A DNA stretch of 61,909 bases from a virus. This document shows positions 42,990 to 52,047 of this stretch, piece by piece (position 1 is the stretch's first letter; every line of letters starts with the position of its first letter). The notes under the pieces are model-generated. The model saw only the letters and a program-made list of their open reading frames with translations, was not told the origin of the DNA and made no database searches. The stretch is taken from positions 1-61,909 of the IMG/VR virus record IMGVR_UViG_3300007754_000342; one strand, given 5' to 3'. The position numbers were made by a program, and so were the translations under genes.

Positions 42990-43852
42990 AATCAGTATCG
43001 TATAGTCAATATAATTTATGGTCACAATGTCCATTTAGATGGAAACTATTATATGTAGATGGTCTTCGTGAATTTACAGATAGTATTCACACAATGTTTG
43101 GTACTTCAATGCATGAAGTATTACAATTTTATTTACACATAATGTATAATCAGACAGCTAAAGAAGCAGATTCCATTGATTTGGAAGACTTATTGAGACA
43201 AAGAATGCAATATCATTATGAAAGAATAATGGAAGCTAATGGTGGTGTAGTTTTTTGTACTGAAAACGATATGGTAGAGTTTTATAATGATGGGTGTGTT
43301 ATTTTAGACTGGTTAAAGAAAAGAAGAGCTCAATATTTCAGTAAGAAGGGTTACGAACTTGTTGGTATTGAAACAGAACTAAATTATAAAATGAAGGGCA
43401 ACGTGGTGTTTAAGGGGTATATTGACCTCGTAATCCACGATACAGTTAGAGACAAGTATATCATCTACGATATTAAGACTTCAACAAAAGGTTGGAATAA
43501 GTACCAGAAAAAAGACAAAAATAAGACAGACCAATTGTTACTTTATAAACAATTCTATTCTGCTCAAATGGATGTTCCGATTGAAAAGATAGATGTTGAG
43601 TTTTTTATTGTAAAACGTAAGTTATGGGAGAATGTGGACTTTCCACAAAAGAGAGTTCAGAAAGTAATACCTGCTTCTGGAAAACCAAGTATTAATCGAG
43701 TATTATTGAACTTAAATAAATTTTTAGAAGAATGTTTCGATGACAATGGAGAATACTTAAAAAATACTATTTATAGAAAAGAGCCTTCTCAAAAAAATTG
43801 TAGATATTGTGAGTTTAAAAACAAAAAAGAATTATGTGATAGGAAAAACTGA
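42980..43852 (+). CDS. Cas4/RecB-like PD-(D/E)XK nuclease with Fe-S-type cysteines
   Basis: The 290-residue protein starts with YSQYNLWSQCPFRWKLLYVD (first Cys), has a helical HEVLQFYLH (motif with His), the catalytic FKGYIDLVIHD...YIIYDIKTSTKGW (Asp, D-x-K), QLLLYKQFYS, and a terminal Cys cluster NCRYCEFKNKKELC. This is the Cas4/AddB-type layout with four Cys for an iron-sulfur cluster. Start is TTG at 42980 or 42986, overlapping the glycosyltransferase end. A recombination or DNA-processing role is likely. Confidence 0.85.
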   Translation: MVLKSVSYSQYNLWSQCPFRWKLLYVDGLREFTDSIHTMFGTSMHEVLQFYLHIMYNQTAKEADSIDLEDLLRQRMQYHYERIMEANGGVVFCTENDMVEFYNDGCVILDWLKKRRAQYFSKKGYELVGIETELNYKMKGNVVFKGYIDLVIHDTVRDKYIIYDIKTSTKGWNKYQKKDKNKTDQLLLYKQFYSAQMDVPIEKIDVEFFIVKRKLWENVDFPQKRVQKVIPASGKPSINRVLLNLNKFLEECFDDNGEYLKNTIYRKEPSQKNCRYCEFKNKKELCDRKN

Positions 43853-44289
43853 TGCAGTTAGGTAAAGTTAGTTTAAGAATGAGATTAGAACATTTCTTAG
43901 ATAAAGATGATAAAAGTGAAATTCTAAAAGCTTTAGAAAATTTGAATCTGAGTGGTACACATATGATTCAATTAATACTTTGGTTCGATGAGGAAAATAC
44001 TGAAATTAATTTGAAAGATGCTATAGCTTCTATTGAAGATGGACACCATTGGAAAACTAAGATTGTATCTAAAAAGTCAATGAATCCAAATGATTTTGTT
44101 TGGTTTGATATGAGATGTCACAATGATAAAGATGTAATCCCATCCAATTGTAGATTTCAATATAATTATGGAGATACAAATCAGATAGTTAGTGGTATAA
44201 GTAAATTTTCTGATGCTATTACCTTTTTTAATAATCAACCACCTAAAGAAAAAAAGGTTGAAAGAAAACAGAAGAGGAATGATTTATGA
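43852..44289 (+). CDS. Hypothetical protein
   Basis: This 145-residue protein begins at the ATG overlapping the nuclease stop by one base. The N-terminal half is helical, the middle beta-rich (MIQLILWFDEENTEINLKDA, then WFDMRCHNDKDV), and the end basic (KEKKVERKQKRND). No family recognised. Confidence 0.65.
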   Translation: MQLGKVSLRMRLEHFLDKDDKSEILKALENLNLSGTHMIQLILWFDEENTEINLKDAIASIEDGHHWKTKIVSKKSMNPNDFVWFDMRCHNDKDVIPSNCRFQYNYGDTNQIVSGISKFSDAITFFNNQPPKEKKVERKQKRNDL

Positions 44290-44687
44290 GAATAGGAATT
44301 GTTGGTTCAAGAGATTATTCGAATAAAAGAAGAGTACAAGAGTTTATTTTCGGATTGAAACAAAAATTTGGTGATAACGTAGAAATAGTAAGTGGTGGAC
44401 AAAAACAAGGAGCTGATGGATATGCTAAGAAATATGCATTAGAGTTTGATATGAAATATTCAGAATTTCCACCATCACATTATGCATATAATCAACATTG
44501 TGTACGACCACAATTTGAATATGGAAAACAATATGCAACATGGCACTACCACAAAAGAAACAAACAGATAGCTGAATATTCAGATAAAGTCGTAGCCTTT
44601 ATACCAAAAGGTAAGATGTCAAGTGGAACTATGAGTACTATTAAAGAAGCTAAAAAAATTGGGAAGAAAGTAGTTATAGTTAACTAA
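44286..44687 (+). CDS. YspA/SLOG-family (DUF2493-like) protein
   Basis: The 133-residue protein has the SLOG Rossmann pattern: MRIGIVGSRDYSNKRRVQEF, then VEIVSGGQKQGADGYAKKYA and DKVVAFIPKGKMSSGTMSTI. The GSRxY and SGGxxGAD loops are the nucleotide-binding sites of YspA-like proteins. Members are linked to nucleotide or NAD-derivative binding. Coupled to the previous gene by ATGA. Confidence 0.85.
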   Translation: MRIGIVGSRDYSNKRRVQEFIFGLKQKFGDNVEIVSGGQKQGADGYAKKYALEFDMKYSEFPPSHYAYNQHCVRPQFEYGKQYATWHYHKRNKQIAEYSDKVVAFIPKGKMSSGTMSTIKEAKKIGKKVVIVN

Positions 44688-44690
44688 TTA

Positions 44691-44702
44691 TATATACATA
44701 TA
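44691..44702 (+). promoter_or_regulatory. TATATACATATA element upstream of RHH gene
   Basis: This 12-mer is the exact reverse complement of the centre of the palindrome before the clamp gene (36918-36929). It lies in the 31-base gap before an RHH regulator and may be its operator. The AT-rich composition makes chance matches possible. Confidence 0.35.
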
Positions 44703-44718
44703 TATTATGGAGATTAAA

Positions 44719-44916
44719 ATGGAAGACAAAGTTAAATTAACTTCTGTAAAACTATTAAATGACTTGTATAAATCATTTAAACAAGAAAGTTTAATGACAG
44801 AATTTACGTTACAAAAGTTAATTAATAGATGCTTACATAGATATGTTAATGATGAGGATTTTCGTAAAAGAATACACGAACATGAAAACCTACAAATATC
44901 TGGGAGTCAATTCTAA
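44719..44916 (+). CDS. Ribbon-helix-helix (Arc/CopG-like) protein
   Basis: The ATG at 44719 has GGAG 6 bases upstream, so it is chosen over the ATG at 44707. The 65-residue product has a short strand (VKLTSVKLL), helix A (NDLYKSFKQES), a turn and helix B (TLQKLINRCLHRYV), as in Arc/CopG repressors. The AT palindrome upstream could be its own operator. Confidence 0.65.
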   Translation: MEDKVKLTSVKLLNDLYKSFKQESLMTEFTLQKLINRCLHRYVNDEDFRKRIHEHENLQISGSQF

Positions 44917-45170
44917 TGATGCAGTTAAGAGAAGAAATTATTAGTGCACTTGTTCAGAAACTCGAAGGACAGATTGCATCACATAAAGTTAACATAGAAA
45001 TTATGTTAGAAAACACAGTTGGTGTTGGTGAACATCCCAATATCATAGAAACTATTGAGAAAGAATTAGATAATTTGTCTCAATGTGAAGACAAGTTATC
45101 GGTTTTACAAAAAAACTTTGTAGATAAAAAAGATAATCCGATAATTAAAAGGGAATTATTGAACGATTAA
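44916..45170 (+). CDS. Small coiled-coil protein
   Basis: The 84-residue protein is mostly helix (LREEIISALVQKLEGQIASH, then ETIEKELDNLSQCEDKLSVL), with a short GVGEHPN turn, so a helical hairpin or dimer is expected. The start overlaps the previous stop (TAATG). Function unknown. Confidence 0.65.
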   Translation: MMQLREEIISALVQKLEGQIASHKVNIEIMLENTVGVGEHPNIIETIEKELDNLSQCEDKLSVLQKNFVDKKDNPIIKRELLND

Positions 45171-45189
45171 ATTTACTTAAAGAGGTTAT

Positions 45190-46581
45190 ATGTCAAAGAA
45201 GAAAATATTGTTATTATCAGATGATTTGAGAATGTCATCTGGGGTCGGAACGATGTCTCGTGAATTTGTAAGAGGTACATTGCATCATTATGATTGGGTT
45301 CAAGTTGGTGGAGCAATAAAACATCCAGAAGAAGGTAAAGTTGCCGACATATCAGAAGAGTATGGTAAAGATATGGGTGTTGATGACGCTTATTGTAAAG
45401 TGTATTCAGTAAGTGGTTATGGTAACCCTGATATAGTTAGACATTTGATGTCTACTGAAAAACCAGATGCAATCCTACACTATACAGACCCAAGATTTTG
45501 GAATTGGTTATATCAAATGGAACACGAGATACGACAAGAGATACCAATATTCTATTATAATATTTGGGATGATTTACCATATCCAAGATGGAATGAGAAT
45601 TTTTATGAGTCTTGTGATTTGATTATGAATATATCTAAACAGACACATAATATTGTAGAAAACGTTTGTCAGAATAAACCAAGAACAGATACGGATAATA
45701 CTTACATACCACATGGAATAAGTGAAGTAGAGTTCTTTCCAATGACAGATGAACAAAAAAATTCTGAAAAATACGTAACATTCAAAAATCAGTTGACGAG
45801 GGGTAAAGAGAAGGATTTTATTTTATTTTATAACGCTCGTAATATAAAACGTAAGATGGTTGGTGATATTATTTTAGCGTATAATAAATTTTGTGGTATG
45901 TTACCAGAAGAACAAGCTAATAAATGTTTATTATTAATGCACACAACACCTGTTGACCAACATGGTACATCTATACCTGCGGTAGTAAAGGAATTATGTA
46001 CATATGGTGACGTAGCCTTTTCAGACCAAAAGATATCACCAGAAGCTATGAACTTTTTATATAATATGGCAGATTGTACTATATTGATTTCATCAAATGA
46101 GGGTTTTGGATTGTCTGGTGCAGAATCTATTATGTGTGGTACTCCAGTTATTTTAAATGTTACTGGTGGAATGCAAGACCAGTGTGGATTTAAGTTAGAT
46201 GGTAAGTATCTTACATACAAAGATTATTCAGAAGTACATTCACTTCATGATTATCGTAAGTGGGAAAATAATGATAGATTAACTCATGGAGAGTGGGTAA
46301 AACCAGTTTGGCCAAGAACACGTTCTTTGATGGGTTCACCACCAACACCATATATTTTTGATGATAGATGTGATTGGTATGATGTTGCAGATAGAATTAA
46401 GGAATGGTATGATGTTGGTGCTGAAGAAAGAAAGAGATGTGGTAAGATTGGACACGAATGGGCGTGTAGTGATGATTCAATGATGAGTTCACGTGCTATG
46501 TCTCAAAATTTTATAGACCACATGGATACAATTATGAAATCGTGGACACCAAGAAAACGTTATAGTATTTATAAAGTATAG
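45190..46581 (+). CDS. GT4-family glycosyltransferase
   Basis: The 463-residue protein has a GT-B layout. The N-terminal Rossmann domain has a glycine loop (ILLLSDDLRMSSGVGTMSRE), and the donor domain has ILFYNARNIKRKM and the E-x7-E motif of GT4 (SSNEGFGLSGAESIMCGTPVI). It opens the glycan cluster that runs to the window end. An AGAGG site precedes the ATG. Confidence 0.88.
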   Translation: MSKKKILLLSDDLRMSSGVGTMSREFVRGTLHHYDWVQVGGAIKHPEEGKVADISEEYGKDMGVDDAYCKVYSVSGYGNPDIVRHLMSTEKPDAILHYTDPRFWNWLYQMEHEIRQEIPIFYYNIWDDLPYPRWNENFYESCDLIMNISKQTHNIVENVCQNKPRTDTDNTYIPHGISEVEFFPMTDEQKNSEKYVTFKNQLTRGKEKDFILFYNARNIKRKMVGDIILAYNKFCGMLPEEQANKCLLLMHTTPVDQHGTSIPAVVKELCTYGDVAFSDQKISPEAMNFLYNMADCTILISSNEGFGLSGAESIMCGTPVILNVTGGMQDQCGFKLDGKYLTYKDYSEVHSLHDYRKWENNDRLTHGEWVKPVWPRTRSLMGSPPTPYIFDDRCDWYDVADRIKEWYDVGAEERKRCGKIGHEWACSDDSMMSSRAMSQNFIDHMDTIMKSWTPRKRYSIYKV

Positions 46582-46589
46582 GAGTTATA

Positions 46590-47915
46590 ATGAAACCATT
46601 AGTATTAGTTACAGCCCCAGTCGGAACAAGAAGTGGATATGGTGCACATAGTAGAGATATTGTACATTCTTTATTAGACTTAAATAAATTTGATGTAAAA
46701 ATTATGCCAGTAAGGTGGGGTAATACTTCAATGAATGCATTGAATATGGAAGACCCACGAGATAAAAGAATTATTGATTGTATGATGGATGGTACACAAT
46801 TACCAAAACAACCAGATATTCATATTCATATAGTTGTACCAAACGAGTTTAATCCAATTGGTAAACTTAATATAGGTATTACTGCTGGAATAGAAACTAC
46901 TGGATGTGTTCCAGAGTGGATTCAAGGTTTAAATAAAATGGATATGGTTATCGTACCATCAGAGTTTTCAAAAGATATTTTTATGAGAACTATATTTGAA
47001 TCTCAAAATGATAAAACTGGACAAAGGGGGCCTGACTTGAAGGTTGAAAAACCAATTGAAGTTTTATTCGAAGGAGCTGACTTAAATATCTATAAATCTA
47101 CCGATTCTTTTAGTAAAAGTTTAGTAGAAGAATTTGATAAAGTAGAAGAGAAATTTAATTTTCTATATACTGGACATTGGTTACAAGGAAATCTTGGAGA
47201 AGATAGAAAAGATACTGGTATGTTGGTTAAGACATTTTTAGAAACATTTAAGAATGTAAAAAATCCACCAGGTCTTATAATGAAGACGAGTGGTGCTACA
47301 TTTTCAATAATAGACAGAGAAGAAATTATTTCAAAAATTAAAGATATAAAATCTACTGTACAAGGTGAATTACCAAATGTTTATTTATTTCATGGTGATT
47401 TTAGTGATGAGGAAATGAATGGTTTATATAACCACCCTAAAGTTAAAGCTCACGTTTCATTAACACATGGTGAAGGATTTGGTAGACCATTGTTAGAAGC
47501 ATCTCTTTCAGAAAAACCAGTTATTGCTCCAAATTGGAGTGGTCATGTTGATTTTCTACACAAAGATTTATCAATATTATTACCTGGTAGTTTGAGTGCT
47601 GTACCACAAGGTTCGTTTCCAAAAGAAATTCATCTAAAGGGTTGTCAATGGTTTACTACAAATTATCCTTACGCTAGTAGAGTTATGATGGATGTATTCA
47701 AGAATTACCCAAAGTATTTAATCAATGCTAAAAAACAATCAATTTTTAGTCAAGATTTTAGTCTTGATAATATGACAAAAAAACTTGGTGAAATTGTAGA
47801 CAAGTATTATCAAGATATACCACAACAAGTTGATTTAAAATTACCAAAATTAAAGAAAGTTGCTGGTAACATAGAAACACCAAAAATTAATTTACCAAAA
47901 TTAAAGAAGGCTTAA
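46590..47915 (+). CDS. GT4-family glycosyltransferase
   Basis: The 441-residue protein is a second GT-B enzyme: LVTAPVGTRSGYGAHSRDIV near the start, NFLYTGHWLQGN, and the donor motif VSLTHGEGFGRPLLEASLSE. The C-terminus carries a duplicated tail (VDLKLPKLKKV, then INLPKLKKA). It follows the previous transferase by 8 bases. Confidence 0.87.
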   Translation: MKPLVLVTAPVGTRSGYGAHSRDIVHSLLDLNKFDVKIMPVRWGNTSMNALNMEDPRDKRIIDCMMDGTQLPKQPDIHIHIVVPNEFNPIGKLNIGITAGIETTGCVPEWIQGLNKMDMVIVPSEFSKDIFMRTIFESQNDKTGQRGPDLKVEKPIEVLFEGADLNIYKSTDSFSKSLVEEFDKVEEKFNFLYTGHWLQGNLGEDRKDTGMLVKTFLETFKNVKNPPGLIMKTSGATFSIIDREEIISKIKDIKSTVQGELPNVYLFHGDFSDEEMNGLYNHPKVKAHVSLTHGEGFGRPLLEASLSEKPVIAPNWSGHVDFLHKDLSILLPGSLSAVPQGSFPKEIHLKGCQWFTTNYPYASRVMMDVFKNYPKYLINAKKQSIFSQDFSLDNMTKKLGEIVDKYYQDIPQQVDLKLPKLKKVAGNIETPKINLPKLKKA

Positions 47916-47917
47916 TT

Positions 47918-48403
47918 ATGGCAGAAATACAAATAAAATGTCCACATTGTTATTCTGAAGAAAAATGTTTTGAAGAAACAGTTGAGAGAAAAGATGAAGA
48001 TGACTTTAAAAGTTATCTATGTTTTAATTGTGGTTATACATCAAACTCACTTTATTCAGAAGAATCGAAAGTAAAGAATCAACATTTAGAATCTACTGCA
48101 CAAATAATAAGAGATTTGGAATTTTTTGATGAAGAACGAAAGATATATTGGTATCCATCAGTTATTAACATGGGGTCTAAAGGTATTATTTATCCTGAAG
48201 GAGATGTCGAAAATTGGTATTGGAGATACGCTGAAGTGATATTTATACCAGAGGAAGAAAGGAAAAATTATCCAGTTCCAGGTAAAGATGGTGAGTTCTA
48301 TGAATCACGATTGGATACCGAAGGAGCTAAAAGATTTGGACAATTTGAATTTCTTGACGCTTGTAGAGCAATGGGAATAGTTAAAACTAACTTGGAGAAG
48401 TAA
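47918..48403 (+). CDS. Zinc-ribbon hypothetical protein
   Basis: The 161-residue protein has an N-terminal zinc ribbon (IKCPHCYSEE...CFNCGYTSN) and an alpha/beta remainder with aromatic strands (KIYWYPSVINM, NWYWRYAEVIFIP). Not a glycan enzyme by its motifs, so the cluster contains interspersed general phage genes. Function unknown. Confidence 0.72.
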   Translation: MAEIQIKCPHCYSEEKCFEETVERKDEDDFKSYLCFNCGYTSNSLYSEESKVKNQHLESTAQIIRDLEFFDEERKIYWYPSVINMGSKGIIYPEGDVENWYWRYAEVIFIPEEERKNYPVPGKDGEFYESRLDTEGAKRFGQFEFLDACRAMGIVKTNLEK

Positions 48404-48404
48404 A

Positions 48405-49139
48405 TTGGGATTAGCCGCGGCATATCGTACTAAGTTTCTAAAACAAGAATTGGTTAAGAAAAATCAAATTCGTAGAGGTATGATTTTATTGGGTAAATAC
48501 AAATCTGCTAAAAGTGGTGAAGTTACAAATAAAGTTTCTTTAGTATTAGATTGGACGCCTTTTAGAGGAAATATAGCTCAAAGAAAATTGTATGTATTTG
48601 ATTTGGATAACTTACAACCAAGTCTTTTAAAAAGATTAATAAAAAAGGTTGGTGGACTTGAATTTACAAGTTATGATGATTTTACTTATCATAGAGTTAA
48701 ATTTGGTGAAGGTATAAGAGATGGTTCAATTACGTTCAATAAATACATTAGAGATTTTTTAACAGAAGTTGAAGGTGCGTGGAAAACATATACATTACGT
48801 AATTACAAACAAGTTAAAATATGTGATTATGATTATAGTGGAATGTTTACTGGAAAATCTTTACCACCAAGAATTACTATTGCAGATAGATTAGTTCAAT
48901 TAGAAGATTTATTAGAAGTTAACTTTAATAAAGTTGGTAAGGCTGTAAGTTCTAATTTTAAAGGTCAAGAGAAAGTTACCTATGATGAAATAATACAAGC
49001 GTATGGAGAAATAGAACAAACACCCGCTACTATATCTGAACAAAAGTATTGGGAAAGAATGAGAGCTCAAGCTATGGTGGAATATAATAAGAAAAGAGAA
49101 CAATTGTTAATGAGAAGAGCTAAAGGACAAGTAGTTTGA
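48405..49139 (+). CDS. Hypothetical protein, TTG start
   Basis: The 244-residue protein probably starts at TTG 48405 (GGAGAAG upstream, right after the previous stop). It is basic and beta-rich in the first half (IRRGMILLGKYKSAKSGEV, LVLDWTPFRGN, LYVFDLDNLQPSLLKRL), then helical (KYWERMRAQAMVEYNKKREQ). A virion or DNA-associated role is possible, but no family is recognised. Confidence 0.65.
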   Translation: MGLAAAYRTKFLKQELVKKNQIRRGMILLGKYKSAKSGEVTNKVSLVLDWTPFRGNIAQRKLYVFDLDNLQPSLLKRLIKKVGGLEFTSYDDFTYHRVKFGEGIRDGSITFNKYIRDFLTEVEGAWKTYTLRNYKQVKICDYDYSGMFTGKSLPPRITIADRLVQLEDLLEVNFNKVGKAVSSNFKGQEKVTYDEIIQAYGEIEQTPATISEQKYWERMRAQAMVEYNKKREQLLMRRAKGQVV

Positions 49140-49666
49140 AAATTAGTTATGGTATCACAACTCATAATGAAGCTGATGAGTTAAATAGGTTATTAGAAAT
49201 TCTTATTCATAAAACACAACCCGAAGATGAGATAGTTATTTGTGTTGATGGAGAAGATGATGGAGTTAGGTTTGTATTAGATAGTTGGACTGCACAATAT
49301 GGACACGATGGTATGAAAGTTATTAAAGTTTATCAGAGAAAACTTGAAGGTGATTTTGCAGCCCAAAAGAATTCGGTAATAGAGAATTGTAGTGGAGATT
49401 ATATTTTTCATATTGATTGTGATGAGTACCCGAATGAAATATTATTAGAGCAACTTAAACCGATATTAGAAATGAATGATGCTGATTTAATATATGTGCC
49501 AAGAGTGAATACAGTTGATGGAATAACAGAACAACACATAAAACAATGGGGTTGGAAAGTAACTGCACCATTTGAACTTTATAATGAAAAAGTTATGGAT
49601 ACTGAAAGTGAAGAATATAAACTTTTGAAAAAAATGGACTTAATTGTTGAAGAAGAAATATTGTAA
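49136..49666 (+). pseudogene. 5' part of a split GT2 glycosyltransferase
   Basis: The frame starts at TTG within TTGA, overlapping the previous gene. The 176 residues are the catalytic N-terminal part of a GT-A enzyme: ISYGITTHNEADELNRLLEI, VICVDGEDDG, and the metal site FHIDCDEYPN. The frame stops after EYKLLKKMDLIVEEEIL, 4 bases before a tRNA. The expected continuation (VKYKVPIINSPDYQARVFRN, then VHEYIGG) is found in the same frame from 49790. The enzyme is therefore interrupted. The truncated product may or may not be made. Confidence 0.75.
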
Positions 49667-49670
49667 ATAT

Positions 49671-49750
49671 GAGTGTGTAGCCCGATTTGGTAAGGGGGCG
49701 GACTGTAAATCCGTTTAACCATCAAGTAGGTTCGAATCCTACCACACTCA
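49671..49750 (+). tRNA. tRNA-Tyr (GUA)
   Basis: Acceptor GAGTGTG (49671-49677) pairs with CACACTC (49743-49749). The D-arm is GCCC...GGGC, the anticodon arm GCGGA-CTGTAAA-TCCGT has anticodon GTA, the variable region is 11 bases, and the T-arm is GTAGG-TTCGAAT-CCTAC. The CCA end is not encoded. It is the only tRNA seen in the window, inside a split glycosyltransferase gene. Confidence 0.95.
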
Positions 49751-49770
49751 CTTAATAAAGGAATAAATAA

Positions 49771-49836
49771 ATGCAAACATTTTTACCACATGAATCATTT
49801 GAAAAAACAGCTTATGAAAGTCAAAGTAAAATATAA
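49771..49836 (+). pseudogene. N-terminal fragment of an MQTFLP-type (MSMEG_6728-like) gene
   Basis: An ATG with AAAGGA upstream opens a 21-codon frame MQTFLPHESFEKTAYESQSK. The first 14-15 residues look like the start of a family whose proteins begin M-[QN]-TF-x-P-x-x-x-F-E-x-[ST]-A, related to pyrimidine-dimer glycosylases. The match then ends abruptly where glycosyltransferase sequence resumes in another frame. It is probably carried in with the tRNA. Confidence 0.5.
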
Positions 49837-50053
49837 AGTTCCAATAATTAACTCACCCGACTATCAAGCGAGAGTTTTTCGTAATGATGAAAAGATAAGA
49901 TGGGTAAGACCAGTTCATGAGTATATTGGTGGTTGTAAAACATATACACATTTACCACCAATGGAAGAATTAAGTTTATATCATCCAAAGACTATAAAGA
50001 AACAAGAAGAACAAAATAGCTTTTATAGTGAATTACAACACACTTTTAGATAA
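49790..50053 (+). pseudogene. 3' part of the split GT2 glycosyltransferase
   Basis: The same frame as 49136-49666. From about 49814 it reads VKVKYKVPIINSPDYQARVF, RNDEKIRWVRPVHEYIGG and LPPMEELSLYHPKTIKKQEE, the C-terminal acceptor-side part of phage GT2 enzymes. The ATG at 49790 lies inside the MQTFLP fragment and has no good ribosome site of its own. It ends 26 bases inside the next gene. Confidence 0.7.
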
Positions 50054-50603
50054 ATTAAAAAAATTTAGTAAAATAATTGTAACTGGTCCACAAAGGTCTG
50101 GTACTACATATATGAGTTATATATTGAGTAAAGATTTACATTACGAACATATAGATGAAGTCGAATATAGAAGTGGTACTAAACCATCAACACAACTTTT
50201 TATGGAAAGATTGAATAAAAAAAATATGGTTATACAAGCTCCAACACAAACACATATTTTACATAAATTAGAAAATGATTCGGATATGATTATTTTATGG
50301 ATGAATAGAAGTGACGAAGATATTATTAAATCGGAAGACAGAATTGGTTGGCATAAAAAGTGTTTTAAAACGGAAGAGTTACCAAAATATTTAAAATTAT
50401 GTGAATCTGATTTTAATGAATATTACGAAAAGTTTTTAAGTTTTAAACGAAATTCCCATTTAAAGAAATTTGTTTGGAATAATTTACAAAAACAAATTAT
50501 GAAAAATACTTTTGTAGAAGTTGAATATGATATTTTAGAACAAACTAAAGAATTTATTCCCAAATCAAAAAGAATAAATTTTGGGTCAAAGCAAATTAAA
50601 TGA
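50028..50603 (+). CDS. Sulfotransferase-like P-loop protein
   Basis: The 191-residue protein has the PAPS-binding-type P-loop VTGPQRSGTTYMSYIL near residue 18 and ends with VEVEYDIL...FGSKQIK, resembling small phage sulfotransferases. It may sulfate a sugar made by the cluster. Start is GTG at 50028, overlapping the glycosyltransferase fragment. Confidence 0.75.
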   Translation: MNYNTLLDKLKKFSKIIVTGPQRSGTTYMSYILSKDLHYEHIDEVEYRSGTKPSTQLFMERLNKKNMVIQAPTQTHILHKLENDSDMIILWMNRSDEDIIKSEDRIGWHKKCFKTEELPKYLKLCESDFNEYYEKFLSFKRNSHLKKFVWNNLQKQIMKNTFVEVEYDILEQTKEFIPKSKRINFGSKQIK

Positions 50604-51298
50604 AAATAAGAATTATAATACCAACACTTTTTCATGACAAACCATCCGTTTATGAAGAAAAATTTGGTGCGTTGAAAGAACAATTATCTAACTATGATTA
50701 TGATATAGTAATGATTTGTAATTACAAAAAAAATGAAAAAAAATTTTGGGATTGGGATTTTAATGGAGTAATAAAAAAGTATTCTGAAGATGAATTTAAT
50801 ATTGGTAAAGCTGTAAATATTGGTTTAGATTTGAGAAGTAAAGCCGATTACTATTGTTTTTTTTCCGATGATATAGTGATTAAAGAAGATAATTGGGTAA
50901 AAAAGTTTATTGATTTATATAATATGAAAGATTTAAATGTTGGTTTAATTGGAATAAAAGGTCATACCAAATCTATTATTAAAAAAATGGGTGACATTGA
51001 ACAACATGGCCATGTGGATGGTTTGATGTTTTTTAGTAAAGAAAGACTTAAAGAAGTAGGTAGGTATAGTGAAGAGTATCATTATGATTGTGAATGTCAA
51101 GATTATTGTTTAACTATGATGTTGCATGGTTATAATAATTATTTAGTTAAGTTAAATTACGAACATTTTAAAAGTTCTCCAATAATTAAAAAACCAGAAC
51201 AAAGTAGAAGTATATCAAGAAAAAAATTAGAAAAAAAATGGAAGAACCTTCAAAAAAAACACGAAGATAAAAATTTAGTAGTACATGGTAGTAGTTAA
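50600..51298 (+). CDS. GT2-like glycosyltransferase
   Basis: The 232-residue protein starts IRIIIPTLFHDKPSVYEEKF, has NIGKAVNIGLDLRSKADYYC, and the metal motif CFFSDDIVIKEDNW, then GLMFFSKERLKEVGRYSEEY, all typical of GT-A enzymes. The C-terminus is Lys-rich. Overlaps its neighbours by 4 and 1 bases. Confidence 0.8.
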   Translation: MKIRIIIPTLFHDKPSVYEEKFGALKEQLSNYDYDIVMICNYKKNEKKFWDWDFNGVIKKYSEDEFNIGKAVNIGLDLRSKADYYCFFSDDIVIKEDNWVKKFIDLYNMKDLNVGLIGIKGHTKSIIKKMGDIEQHGHVDGLMFFSKERLKEVGRYSEEYHYDCECQDYCLTMMLHGYNNYLVKLNYEHFKSSPIIKKPEQSRSISRKKLEKKWKNLQKKHEDKNLVVHGSS

Positions 51299-52047
51299 TG
51301 AGAAATTTAATTTATATAGTTACAATAGACCATTCAAGTTCTAAATACAAAAATAGTGATTATAGTCAATATTGTTTGAACACTTGGAAGTATTGGTGTG
51401 ATATGAATGATGTAGATTTACAAGTTATTACTAAACACGATGAGAGATTTGGTAAACCTATTTGGAATAAAGAATTAATCTATGAGAGAGCTGAAGGTTA
51501 TGATAAAATAGGAGTTGTAGATTCAGACACAATGGTGAAGTGGGATTCACCTAATCCATTTGATTTATTTGATGAAGAGTTTTGTGGTGTTAACGATATA
51601 GCTAATATGAAGTGGATGGACGATAGTATTAAAGCGTATGGGAAGTTCTTTCCAGATTTAGAAATTGATTATTATCAGTACATTAACGCAGGTGTCCTAT
51701 TTTTTCATAAAAAACATTTACACATATTCAAAGAGATATTGGATTTCTATTTTGACAATCAAGAAGAACTTGACAATTGGAATAAGGGTGGTGGTAAAGA
51801 ACAAACTATTCTTAATTATCATTTGGTAAAGAATAATATAAAACCTAAGTTGATACCACCATCTTGGAATTTATTTGCAATACATAAAAAAGAAATGTTC
51901 CAAGGTAATTGGCAAATACAAGAAGACCCAACACCATTTTTTATAAAGTATGGTAACATATGGCACTTTACTGGTATAAGTTTACAAGATAGGATAGATT
52001 TGATGAGAATAACTTGGGAAAGATTTAGGGGTAAATATGTCTACTAA
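51298..52047 (+). CDS. GT8-like glycosyltransferase, tandem copy 1
   Basis: The 249-residue protein has the DxD of family 8-type enzymes (IGVVDSDTMVKWD) and the YINAGVLFFHKKH loop, then GKEQTILNYHLVKN and WHFTG. It is paralogous to the next gene. The start overlaps the previous stop (TAATG). Confidence 0.78.
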   Translation: MRNLIYIVTIDHSSSKYKNSDYSQYCLNTWKYWCDMNDVDLQVITKHDERFGKPIWNKELIYERAEGYDKIGVVDSDTMVKWDSPNPFDLFDEEFCGVNDIANMKWMDDSIKAYGKFFPDLEIDYYQYINAGVLFFHKKHLHIFKEILDFYFDNQEELDNWNKGGGKEQTILNYHLVKNNIKPKLIPPSWNLFAIHKKEMFQGNWQIQEDPTPFFIKYGNIWHFTGISLQDRIDLMRITWERFRGKYVY

